A program made the translations under genes and the position numbers. A stretch of DNA of 29,645 nucleotides from Circinella minor (lineage: Eukaryota; Mucoromycota; Mucoromycetes; Mucorales; Lichtheimiaceae). Location of the stretch: assembly GCA_016758965.1 (NCBI GenBank), contig JAEPRB010000368.1, forward strand, positions 1 through 29,645. The letters are read 5' to 3'. Under the pieces are notes generated by a model. It was not told where the DNA came from, did not search any database, and saw only the letters and a program-made list of their open reading frames with translations. This document shows positions 21,850-29,645 of this stretch, one piece after another (the first letter of the stretch is position 1; the number at the start of each line of letters is the position of its first letter).

Positions 21850-22095
21850 CGCGTTCTCTGAGAAGAGTTCATTATTACTTTGAAAGGAAAGTTTACGTTA
21901 CTTTGCATAAAAGTTTTACGTGTTCTCTTAGGAGAGTGCATTGTTACTTTGAAAGAAAAGTGCACGTTATTCTGTAAAAGAATTTCACGTGTTCTCTTAG
22001 AAGAGTGCATCCTTACTTTTGAAAGAAAGTGTACGTTATTCTGTAGGAGAATTTTACGTGTTCTCTGAGAAGAGTGCGTCTTTATTTACTGCAGT
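21850..22095 (-). repeat. 69-bp tandem repeat between pol and 3' LTR
   Basis: Three full 69-bp units (21850-21918, 21919-21987, 21988-22056) and a partial fourth (22057-22095). Each starts CGYGTTCTCT on + and units are roughly 75-85% alike by eye. As 69 is 23 codons, each unit is open on - (HSSKRTREILLQNNVHFSFK-type 23-residue repeat), and also on +. It starts at the pol stop and lies in the 3' non-coding part of the element. Confidence 0.9.
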
Positions 22096-24008
22096 GTTCT
22101 TAAGCGTTTGCTACGTCTTAAGGATGATGAAGGTATTGTTACCCGACGTCTTTTATTATTATTTCTACTGTTGCTAATTTTATAACGATTATTTTTGGTA
22201 CCATGGTTTTTGTTATAATTATGGCGTTGTGCCTTATTAGCTGTTTGAGTAGGAATAATTTTTGAACTTGAAGAAGTTGTATTATTATTGGTGTGTGTAC
22301 TACCAATTCTTTCCCAATATTTCATAATTAGTTGTGGGCTGTTAAATGATTCGGCTGGTTCCCAAGTGTCATCATTGATGGTATAGCCTTTCCATCTTAC
22401 TCGGTATTCATAGTTACCAGGTGATAATTGTTTATGATCTACAATTGATTGAACTGTGTAATACGTGTCATTTTTCTTAAATGTTTCAGTTGTGTCAACT
22501 AATTCATCGTGTGATAAAAGTTTTAACTGGTTCGGAGCGTAATTTCGATCTGTTAATAGACCTTGCTCATCTCTTAACACATATGATCCACCTTGTGTTT
22601 TTCTTACAATGGTGTATGGACCTTCATAATATGGTTGCATTTTATTTGTGCGTGACACATCTTTAACCATAACTTGACTACCAGTAGGATAATCAATGAG
22701 TCTGAATTTGTTATTAAATTGTCCTTGTTTTAATTCTATTAAAGCTTTTGCTCTTTCAGACAGTGCTGGAAATACTGTGTCAGTCATAACTTTAATTCTT
22801 TCCTGTAATTCTTTCTCTGTTAGAGAGCGAGGAAGTTTTTCTTTGCTATAATCTCTAAAACCGTTCATTGTTCGGTTGTACATTATTGCAAAAGGTGTAG
22901 TACCTAGTCTTTTGGCATATTTATTATTTATTGCGAGCTGTGCTGGTTTTACAAATAAATCCCAGTCTTTTGTAGCTCCTTGAATATACTTCCGAATAAC
23001 GTTTATTGTAGTTTGTACATACCTTTCACAAACAGAATTACCTTGGGGGTGCCAGGGTGTACTTCTAAGGTGTTGACAAAATGATGATTCATTAAGTTTT
23101 TTCATGAGATCATTAACGAATTCAGTGCCGTTATCAGAATTTAGGTACCTTGGAAAGCCATAATCGCAGAAGGTGTTTAATACAGCTTGTACAACTGTGT
23201 CGGATTTCTTATCCGGTAATGCATGAAGTACACAAAATCTACTCGTTAGGTCAACCATTACAAGTAAATAATTGTTACCTCTATGACTTGTGCCAAAGCC
23301 ACTAGCTAAATCAATGCTCCATTGATCGCCAGGGTAATAAGCATAAAAGGAACGTAAAGGATGATATCCTGTTTTTGTTAAGTTCCATTGAGCGCATGTT
23401 TTACAACTTTTAACAAAGTGTGCTGCTTGTTTATGCATGTTTGGCCATTTTAGATTGTCACGTTGTAATGACATTACCATTGCCTCAGCACCGAAATGTC
23501 CAAAAGCATGAACTTGTGCTAATAATTGGTATCTGTCTTTTTCTGGTGGTACAAAGAATATGTCACCAATCGCAAACGCTTCATCTGTTATTGTTTCTTC
23601 GGTGTTAACCGTGATGGCATTATGTTTTATAATGTTATTATTTTTATTATTATTATTTTTCTTGCTATTATTCTTTTTATGATGTTTATGTATGATCATG
23701 TTTTGTTTGTTTATTGCTTGCAACGCATTACCCCCTGCCAGCTCTTTTTCCGTGGGAAAAAGACAAGAAAGTCTATCTGGTAAGATGTTGTCCATACCAG
23801 GTAGGTGGATAATGTTAAAGTCATAATTTAAAATGGTGTCTAACCAATTGATCATCATGGCATTTGCAACTTTTTGTGTGTGTAAATACACGAGAGAGCG
23901 GTGATCGCAGAAAAGTGTGAATTTTCTTCCCCATAAGAATTTATGGAACTTTGTAAGTGCGTACACAATAGCAAGTAATTCTCTTTTTGTGGTAGAATAA
24001 TTTCTTTC
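22086..24008 (-). pseudogene. Family 2 pol: RNase H end, integrase, chromodomain
   Basis: Open from the distal end of insertion A to TAA at 22088-22086. RNase H C-terminal part: STTKRELLAIVYALTKFHKF and FCDHRSLVYL. Integrase: HHCC zinc module (HAFGH ... CKTC). Catalytic triad D-D-35-E is seen as WSIDLA, NSDNGTEF and VCERYV, with 58 residues between the two Asp and 35 between Asp and Glu. C-terminal chromodomain: VQSIVDHKQ, YRVRWKGYTINDDTWEPAE, then a basic tail. This places it among chromoviruses. The coding part itself is undamaged, but it is cut off from the upstream frame by the insertion at 24009-24452. An internal polypurine copy lies at 23726-23741. Confidence 0.92.
23726..23741 (-). 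other. Internal polypurine tract copy (cPPT-like)
   Basis: On - CTGGCAGGGGGTAATG, within the codons for ELAGGNALQ between RNase H and integrase. It matches the 3' polypurine tract and first LTR bases at 21728-21743 in 15 of 16 positions. A role as second plus-strand primer is inferred by analogy to central polypurine tracts of Ty1 and lentiviruses. Confidence 0.55.
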
Positions 24009-24452
24009 GGATTGGAGAATAATCTTTAATTATAGAATATAGAATTATATATACTATAATTAATAATACTTAATATAAATTTTAAGAATATTATTTATAT
24101 ATATTATGTTTTTATTTTTAATAATTATATAATTTAATTTTATTTTTATATCAATAATTTTTATTTTGATAATTTTTTTAGAAAAATAATCATATAAAAT
24201 TTTTTTAGATTAAAAAAAATGATAACAGATAATAACTTTATAATATAAATAAATAAATATTTATGGATTAAAAGTATTGGCGGAATGGTAATGAGCATAT
24301 CCCTTCTCTTGGCTAGGACCAAAGGACAACGCCATGCTTGATTTTGATATAAAGAGGTGATGGTCATGGTGTTGTTTGAGCCATCACGTGTTTTGAATAT
24401 AATATAATATATTTTTCCTATATATAATAAATAAACTATTTTTAAAGATTAG
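24009..24452 (-). mobile_element. Structured insertion A in the RNase H coding region
   Basis: 444 bp flanked by the direct repeat TTC (24006-24008 and 24453-24455). Removing it with one repeat restores the RNase H frame between KWE and RNYSTTK. Ends are partly inverted: left GGATTGGAGAATAATCTTTAA..., right (reverse complement) CTAATCTTTAAAAATAG. The core at 24277-24390 is homologous to insertion B and contains two hairpins: TGGC/GCCA (24310-24313 with 24331-24334) and GTGATGG/CCATCAC (24357-24363 with 24381-24387). No ORF, and no GT-AG ends. Either a MITE-like DNA element or an intron-like unit. Confidence 0.75.
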
Positions 24453-24929
24453 TTCCCATTTAGATAAGGCTCTAGCCATAAAAGCGATATGCCTTGTTTC
24501 TTTGTTGATTACCTGATATAAGGTGCATCCAATACCAACTTGACTGGCATCAGTGGCAACAAAAAATGGATGTTCTAAATCTGGGTAGCATAAAATCGGT
24601 GCTTCAGTGAGTAACTTTTTTAATGTGTCAAAACATTTTTGTTCTACTGAACCCCATAATCCTTCAAGAGAACCAGCATTACGGAGTCTATCCAAAGGAG
24701 CAAGTAGCTTAACTACATTAGGTAATGCATCCCTAAAATAATTAATAGTACCAGCAAATCTTTGAATACAATGACCTGTAGTTGGTGTTGGGAATGATTG
24801 TATATTGCTAACTTTTCTTTTGTCCAGTGTTATGCCTTTTGTGGAAACGCAAAATCCTAAAAGGTATACACAATGTTGTGCAAAGCATAATTTATCCAGG
24901 TTTAAAATTAATTGTACCTCTGTTAATTA
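24453..24929 (-). pseudogene. Family 2 pol: RT thumb/connection and start of RNase H
   Basis: After the in-frame TAA at 24929-24927 the same frame continues without interruption to 24453: LTEVQLILNLDKLCFAQHCV, YLLGFCVSTKGITLDKRKV and, in the RNase H start, HPFFVATDASQVGIGCTLYQ. It ends at RALSKWE, where insertion A begins. The single stop looks like a CAA-to-TAA change. Otherwise the sequence is well conserved, consistent with recent inactivation. Confidence 0.85.
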
Positions 24930-26764
24930 ATCAATAGCAGCTTTTACATGGGTAGCATGTGTTTCTAAGTCTGGACTAAAGATGATAATGTCATCAATGA
25001 AATTTGTGACGAAAGGCATATTTTTGAAAATGATTGTCATAGTTTGTTGATAAACGGAGCTAATTGGACGCAAACCGAATGGAGCACCTCTGAATTGATA
25101 TTGAGTATGATGACCATCTGGTTGAAAAGCGGTCTGATTTCTATGTGGTTTATATATTTCAAAGCGGTGAAACGCTTGTTTTAGGTCAAGAGTTGTAAAG
25201 ACGACAGATCCTTGTAACAAATGAAAAATGTCTTTTATAAGTGGAAGAGTAAATCTGTCGGTTTCTGTCTGTATAAGCAACTGGTTTATATGACGTGGGT
25301 CAATGCAGATTCTTTTTTTAGTGTAGCTTCCATCTACCGAATTTTTCTTCCCTGTAACTGTTAAGGGTGAATTAAATGCAGTGTTAGGTGGAGCTGGTTC
25401 TATGACACCATCATCAAGCCACTCTTTAATTTGTTTATCAATTAACTCTTTATATGCTATTGGCAATGGATATTGTCGTCTATGAGCAACTGCACCTTCT
25501 GGCATGTTAAGATGTATGACTGATTCGGGAACAGTGCAAAAAGAGTTTTTGGAGATTTTTTTATTTGCTTCGATACATGGTTGAACAACTGTGAAGAAAT
25601 TCTCACGCTCTGTGTTTGAACCAAAAGGAGAATTATTTGGTTCAACTGAGTCATCGACTTTTTCTTCTTTATTTTGCGGTTGTTCTTCCCAAGAAGCTGT
25701 TAACCCATTTATTGAAATTCCAAGTTTTGTCATTAAGTCAAGTCCAACTGTAACCGGTGTATTACCTGCTACTTCTATGACAAGAAAACTGTGTTCAACA
25801 TGTTTACCATTATAAAATATTTTTATGTTTTCAACTAAACCAAGTATATTGGCTGTACTATTTCTTTCGGCAAGAGAAACAATTATATTTTTAACTTCTT
25901 TTTTATTTATTACAAAATTACTATCTAAATCTTCTAATTCTTTTAATAATGTAGGTGTGATGAACGATTTGTTTGCACCTGTATCAAGAATACCCAAGAC
26001 TTGTTTATTAGTCTGTAAAGTTAAAGGTAAAAGAAGAGATTCAGTACTTTGTTTTTGAAGTGTGTTTATGGTGTTTATGGTGTAAAGATTATTATTTTTG
26101 TATTTACCTGTTATATCCATTTCATCCATTTGTGATGGAAGTAAGATTTCGTTTAGGATGTCATTATCCCGTTTGGAGGTAACTCTTGTACGACTTTCTT
26201 GTGAAGAAGAGGAAGAGGTTGAAGATGACGATGGTGTTGAACCATTTGTAACGCGTAGTGAGCGGTTGTGGTAAGTACGTTGATTATTATTATTATTTTT
26301 ACTGTCAAAATATTCTTGACATTTATGACCTGGTTGATATGGAACTTTGTTACAGTATCGGCATAGCTTGGCAGGTGTGTTATTGTTATTATTATTATTT
26401 TCTTTAACGTGAATACGTTGTTTTTTTAGAACCTCACATTCAGAAGCAGCATGACTACCCTTTGGATGTACAGGACAGTTGCCATATTTGTGCTTTGTTT
26501 TAGATGGAGAGGGTTTATTTACTGATAAGTGTCTTTTGTTATTACTTTCAGTGTGATTGGTATCTATGTTTTCACCCAAAGTAGAGATAACAAGTTGGGA
26601 TACTTCCATGATATCGGTAGGCCAATTAGTACCATAATTGCGGGCAAGTACTGGATATATTTTTTCACGAACATTGGACGACAGAGACGAGACGAAGTCA
26701 AAAGTAAGATCAATTCCATTTGTTCTTCCAGCTTCTTGTGCAAGTAGCAAGTAACGTTCAGTAT
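24927..26764 (-). pseudogene. Family 2 gag C-terminus, nucleocapsid, protease and RT
   Basis: Same frame as the gag part upstream of insertion B. In order: capsid end (TERYLLLAQEAG), zinc motif CPVHPKGSHAASEC (CX2HX4HX4C), zinc motif CRYCNKVPYQPGHKC (CX2CX8HXC), Asn/Ser-rich linkers, aspartic protease GILDTGANKSF (about 25993-25960), RT with RICIDPRHINQLL, FTTLDLKQAFHRFEI, QFRGAPFGLRP and catalytic FIDDIII (about 25001-24981). It ends at the premature TAA at 24929-24927 shortly after ATHVKAAID. Protease and RT catalytic residues are intact. Confidence 0.92.
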
Positions 26765-27202
26765 GGAGAATAAACTTTAACAATGGAATATAGAAATATA
26801 TATACTATAAATAATAATATTTAATATAATTTTTAAGAATATTATATATATATTTTATGTTTTTATTTTTAATAATCAAATAATTTAATTTAATTTTTAT
26901 TATAACAATTTTTATTTTGATAATTTTTCTTTTTAATAATTATTTTTATTTTTATATAGATCAAAAAAATAATAACAGATAAAAATATAATATAAATAAA
27001 AAAAATTTTATAGATTACATAACTGGCGGAATGGCAATGAGCATTCCCCTTCTTAAACCTAGGACGAAGGACGACGGTTTACTTGATTTTGAAATAAAAA
27101 GATGATGATGGATGTGTTGGTCCAGTCATCATGTGTTCTTATTAACAACAATTACTTCCTTATTATATATAATAATTATTTTATACTTCATGATTATTCT
27201 TA
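26765..27202 (-). mobile_element. Structured insertion B in the gag coding region
   Basis: 438 bp flanked by the direct repeat TAT (26762-26764 and 27203-27205). Removing it with one repeat restores gag between ICLY and TERY, which aligns without gaps to the family-1 gag. Homologous to insertion A in the same orientation: AT-rich arms, a near-identical box TGGCGGAATGGYAATGAGCA (27024-27043), and two hairpins, TAAACC/GGTTTA (27054-27059 with 27076-27081) and ATGATGA/TCATCAT (27102-27108 with 27126-27132). No ORF. Confidence 0.75.
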
Positions 27203-28126
27203 TATACAAGCAGATGGACTCATATGACTTGGGGCGAGCAGCAAACAATTCGTGTCTTTTCAAGAAGATGTGGAATGGATTACCATATTCTTTACAGATT
27301 TCGGTACAGGCGTCAGCCCATGTTCGGTTTTTATCTACTAGTTCTCTGTGGAACCAAGGAATTTGATTGTCATTAAGACAGAGCCAGAAGAGTCTTTCCC
27401 AGTGGTTGTCTAAAGGTAAATTATGACTTTTCAGTTGTCTTTCAAATGCAGAGATGAACGATTTGAGAGAATCATGAACTGGTTTGGCATTATCACGGAT
27501 GGGGCCACCTTTGATTTGAAGAGTAGGCATATTCTTAGATACTAGGTTGTCTAACCTGTGATTATTTTCTTTAGCTGCACTTTTTTCCAAAATCTTTTGT
27601 GTTTCTACAAAAAGAGAGAATTCTGCGAGTGCGTCTTGTTGCTTCTTAATCAATTTGGCTTTTTCTTCAGGTGTTGTATTAACAGCTTTAGCATATTCAA
27701 GAGCTGCTGCTTCAAGACGAGCACGAAGCAAGCTACCAGTGTTCTCAGGTGTTAAAACTCTGTCAGCTACATAATTGGAAGGTGTTAAAACCTTTTTGGT
27801 TCACTACTAGGTGTTGAACCTGGTGAGTTAGAAATGGATTTTGGTTTATCCAGTTTCACGGATGTTTCACCTAATTTATCCTTTTCTATTTTGGTTTTTG
27901 GAAGGGTTTGCTCTCTTTCATTCATGACGATATCTTCATCAGTGTCGGGAACCGAAGGAGTAATACCGACAGGGACAGGAACAGATGAACCAGGTTGGTT
28001 ATATTGAGCACTTGATGCATCAATAGGTACAGATACAGGTAAGTTATTTGAACCGTTAGATTCAGAAGGGTTGGATTGGGTTTCTTTTGAGGAGACATGT
28101 TGGTAGGAAATAATTGAATAATTCAA
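27203..28126 (-). pseudogene. Family 2 gag (matrix/capsid) with homopolymer frameshift
   Basis: N-terminal Ser/Asn/Pro-rich region (28126-27788), then a stop at 27787-27785. Homology continues in another frame from about 27795, at a run of five A in CCAAAAAGG; a sixth A would rejoin the frames. Then coiled-coil-like LRARLEAAALEYAKAVN and capsid segments PVHDSLKSFISAFERQLKSH, HWERLFWLCLNDNQIPWFHR and HELFAARPKSYE, up to insertion B. The first in-frame codon near the LTR is TTG; a nearby ATG at 28100-28098 (in AACATGTC) lies in another frame, so the true start is uncertain. Confidence 0.85.
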
Positions 28127-28135
28127 CTATAAAAA
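28123..28135 (-). other. Putative self-primer binding site of family 2
   Basis: Directly after the 5' LTR on -: TTTTTATAGTTGAATT. TATAGTTGA (28131-28123) is perfectly complementary over 9 nt to TCAACTATA at 28190-28182 inside the LTR, 55 nt from its end and about 40 nt downstream of a TATAAAAG box (28231-28224). There is no tRNA-type TGG. This matches the Tf1 mechanism, in which the mRNA 5' end primes minus-strand synthesis. Confidence 0.6.
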
Positions 28136-28553
28136 TGAGATAAATACGAGTAGTAAAATAGAAAGATGGGACTAAAGTAAATATAGTTGAGAATCTGTTT
28201 ATTCCTGAAATAAAATAACTACTCTTTTATACAGTATCTTTTCTAAATTATGTAACTATCTTATTTTATCAGATCATGGCTAAACTATGTTTTATACGAA
28301 TGGATGAGAGGACCTATTATATTTGTTCTATTATAAATATTAATTCTAGATCATTCTCTGAAACCGTTTATGACAGTTATTACTAATCTCATTCTTTCTT
28401 TGATGTTCCTTTATTATCCGGATTAATAATAAGAACGAATCAAAATAAATAATAGTGTTTAGTTGGTTATATCTTTTATCCTTGACGGAATGATGTTTGA
28501 CCGATTATTCATGAATGGATGGAATATATGTGTTATTATGGTGGTTCACCACA
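28136..28553 (-). repeat. 5' LTR of Ty3/Gypsy family 2
   Basis: 418 bp; on - TGTGGTGAACC...ATCTCA. It contains a TATAAAAG promoter box (28231-28224) and an AATAAA signal at about 28205-28200, so transcription would start at roughly 28195-28185, giving a U5 of about 50 nt. Nearly identical to the 3' LTR. Confidence 0.95.
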
Positions 28554-28723
28554 CACTTCACTGTATTCTCCTTATTTAGATGTTTGAAAAAATGATATTT
28601 TCTGATCTCTGTATCTTTAATCTGCATAAAGCTTTTTTCACTTTATCATCCTCACGACTTTTACCTCCTTTCTGAATTATGTATTTTACTAAAAAGTAAT
28701 AGAAATATTTTCATGGTTTATTC

Positions 28724-28764
28724 AACTGTTCATTTTATACAAACTGCATATAAAATGAACAGTT
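28724..28764. repeat. Perfect hairpin, 16-bp arms
   Basis: AACTGTTCATTTTATA (28724-28739) and its exact reverse complement (28749-28764) are separated by 9 nt. No associated ORF. It could be a fold-back transposon remnant or a transcript 3'-end structure; there is no evidence for either. Confidence 0.8.
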
Positions 28765-29389
28765 TTTAATCTGAAAGTTAAATTAAAGAATTTAATAGTT
28801 TATTCCACAAGTAATAATATTTGAAAACTTCCTTCGAAATGGTTTTAGCTGACGTCCGATTGTACCTACTATAGTCCAAATTTTTAAGAGAAGGAGTAGC
28901 TTTATACAGGTGATAAATTATTTTAGAAAGTGTTTGATTTGCATGAAACAGCCATTTCAACCAGCAATGAAAATATTTGTTGATGTGGTCTAGCTAGTTG
29001 TTCAAGTTTGGTAAAAGTTCCCAGTACTTAAAAAAAGTACAAGTTATAAAGAGAAACACCAAAGAAAGCAAGTACTGTTATATTAGAGTCATTTTTTTTA
29101 TTATATCTTCCTATTTTCTCATTTTGAAAGCAATATTCTACATTCTGATGGTTAGCTTCTGTGGCTTCCAACATGCCATAAAGATTCCATTTCGTGAATG
29201 TTGAAAGTAAATCAGACATTAAATTTTCTTCTGTATATCTGTCAGGTTATGCTTCAAAATACTTTCTCGGCATTGAAATGTTATGATCACACTGGTAAAA
29301 AAAAAGCAATGTATAATGTCTGGGACAAATTTTGGGCTCACTGGCGGTAGTTGGGGGAAGGAATAAAGCCAATAAAATCGATGGAAAAG

Positions 29390-29463
29390 GGGATTACAGA
29401 CTGTAATCCCTTCTGTAATCCTTCTGTAATTGGCGAATGAGAATGCGTTATTCTGGATTACAG
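29390..29463. repeat. Cluster of GGATTACAG / CTGTAATCC repeats
   Basis: GGGATTACAG-A-CTGTAATCCC forms a perfect 10-bp-arm palindrome (29390-29410). CTGTAAT recurs at 29413 and 29424 with 11-12 bp spacing, and GGATTACAG recurs inverted at 29455-29463. The layout resembles the sub-terminal repeats of a DNA transposon end; no transposase is visible. Confidence 0.7.
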
Positions 29464-29645
29464 AATTACGCCATCCCTAATTTGGATATTGGTCTTCTCA
29501 TACAAACGACATTAATGAGTACTTCAAACACCCTTTTCTTTAACTCTTCTCTCTCTCTTTTTTTTCTTATATTTTTACACTCACCTTTTTAGTAGACCAC
29601 TATAAAAATAAATATATCAGTTATTCATGGTAATCAACTAAATAT

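Larger units (their letters stand above)
21317..28553 (-). mobile_element. Full-length chromodomain Ty3/Gypsy retrotransposon, family 2
   Basis: 7237 bp, read on -. Order: 5' LTR (28136-28553), PBS-like site, gag, protease, RT, RNase H, integrase with chromodomain, tandem repeat, polypurine tract, 3' LTR (21317-21729). LTRs are nearly identical, so the copy is young. Gag and pol share one frame, as in Tf1. It carries two nested 440-bp insertions (24009-24452 and 26765-27202), one frameshift and one stop. The 5 bp outside each LTR (left CATAT, right CACTT) do not match, and the interrupted family-1 RT does not resume on the right, so the locus was rearranged after or during insertion. Confidence 0.93.
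28554..29645. other. Right flank without a convincing gene
   Basis: About 1.1 kb. Two short - strand frames (29219-29028 and 28960-28778) look faintly protein-like (WNLYGMLEATEANHQNVEYC; TPSLKNLDYSRYNRTSAKTI) but have no recognisable family, no joining splice logic I could confirm, and intervening stops. They may be relics. A hairpin at 28724-28764 and ATTACAG repeats at 29390-29463 are listed separately. Bases 29530-29620 are pyrimidine-rich and could be a promoter for a gene beyond the window. Confidence 0.4.

Noticed and set aside
21880..22068. + strand 62-codon ORF across the 69-bp repeats as a gene
   Set aside because: It is open only because 69 is a multiple of three; there is no start context and it is antisense to the element.
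24277..24340. tRNA gene or tRNA-derived SINE in the insertion core
   Set aside because: TGGCGGAATGG resembles an A box, but there is no matching B box, acceptor stem or anticodon arm in either copy.
24009..24452. Insertions A and B as ordinary spliceosomal or group I/II introns
   Set aside because: The only cuts that restore the reading frame do not give GT-AG ends, and I found no group II domain V or group I core sequence. At about 440 bp they are also several times longer than the other introns here. Intron-like behaviour is kept only as one option in the finding.
28098..28100. ATG at 28100-28098 as the gag start of family 2
   Set aside because: It is out of frame with the Ser/Asn-rich gag N-terminus; an indel could explain this, but the start cannot be settled from one copy.
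21312..28558. 5-bp target-site duplication around family 2
   Set aside because: The left flank CATAT and right flank CACTT do not match, and shifting the LTR ends does not help.
28778..29219. Two - strand ORFs in the right flank as a real gene
   Set aside because: They look somewhat protein-like, but no family, no convincing splice join and intervening stops; mentioned only as possible relics.

Overview
The window looks like nuclear DNA of an early-diverging filamentous fungus, most likely Mucoromycota (Mucorales-type). The reasons are strong AT bias, genes broken by many short introns (about 50 to 110 bp, mostly GTATGT/GTAAGT...AG), single-copy eukaryotic housekeeping genes, and chromodomain Ty3/Gypsy retroelements. 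The species cannot be fixed from the sequence alone. Layout: bases 1 to 15.8 kb are a gene-bearing block with five intact intron-containing genes. (1) A PA-TM-RING E3 ubiquitin ligase on + (2110-4606). The other four are on -. (2) Cysteinyl-tRNA synthetase (5085-8289), with an in-frame upstream start that adds a mitochondrial presequence. (3) The TFIIH/NER helicase XPD/Rad3 (8543-11877). (4) Ribosomal protein uS10/RPS20 (12233-12784) with a 5'-UTR intron. (5) An acetyl-CoA transporter of the SLC33A1/AT-1 family (13489-15792). All five could be joined exon by exon into open frames of expected family length. They share no evident pathway; this is ordinary housekeeping synteny. From about 16.3 kb to 28.6 kb the window is a nested repeat island. 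It starts with a microsatellite, a MITE-like unit and a decayed ORF cut by an LTR. Two diverged LTRs of one Ty3/Gypsy family follow (17128-17566 and 18266-18697). The first is followed only by a gag stub, then a small TIR element whose inverted twin lies at the left edge of the window, then a pogo/CENP-B-type transposase relic. The second leads into a decayed gag and a pol truncated in the reverse transcriptase. There a second, younger Ty3/Gypsy element of another family sits on the - strand (21317-28553), with nearly identical LTRs, a single gag-pro-pol frame and an integrase chromodomain. The most interesting signals are in the younger element. Two diverged 440-bp insertions interrupt gag and RNase H, each flanked by 3-bp duplications. 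They share a conserved core whose two hairpins are kept by compensatory base changes. There is also a second, internal copy of the polypurine tract, a 69-bp tandem repeat between pol and the 3' LTR, and a primer-binding site complementary to the element's own LTR. That last feature suggests Tf1-like self-priming and recurs in the older family. The right flank (28554-29645) has no convincing gene but holds a perfect 16-bp-arm hairpin and a cluster of TIR-like ATTACAG repeats.
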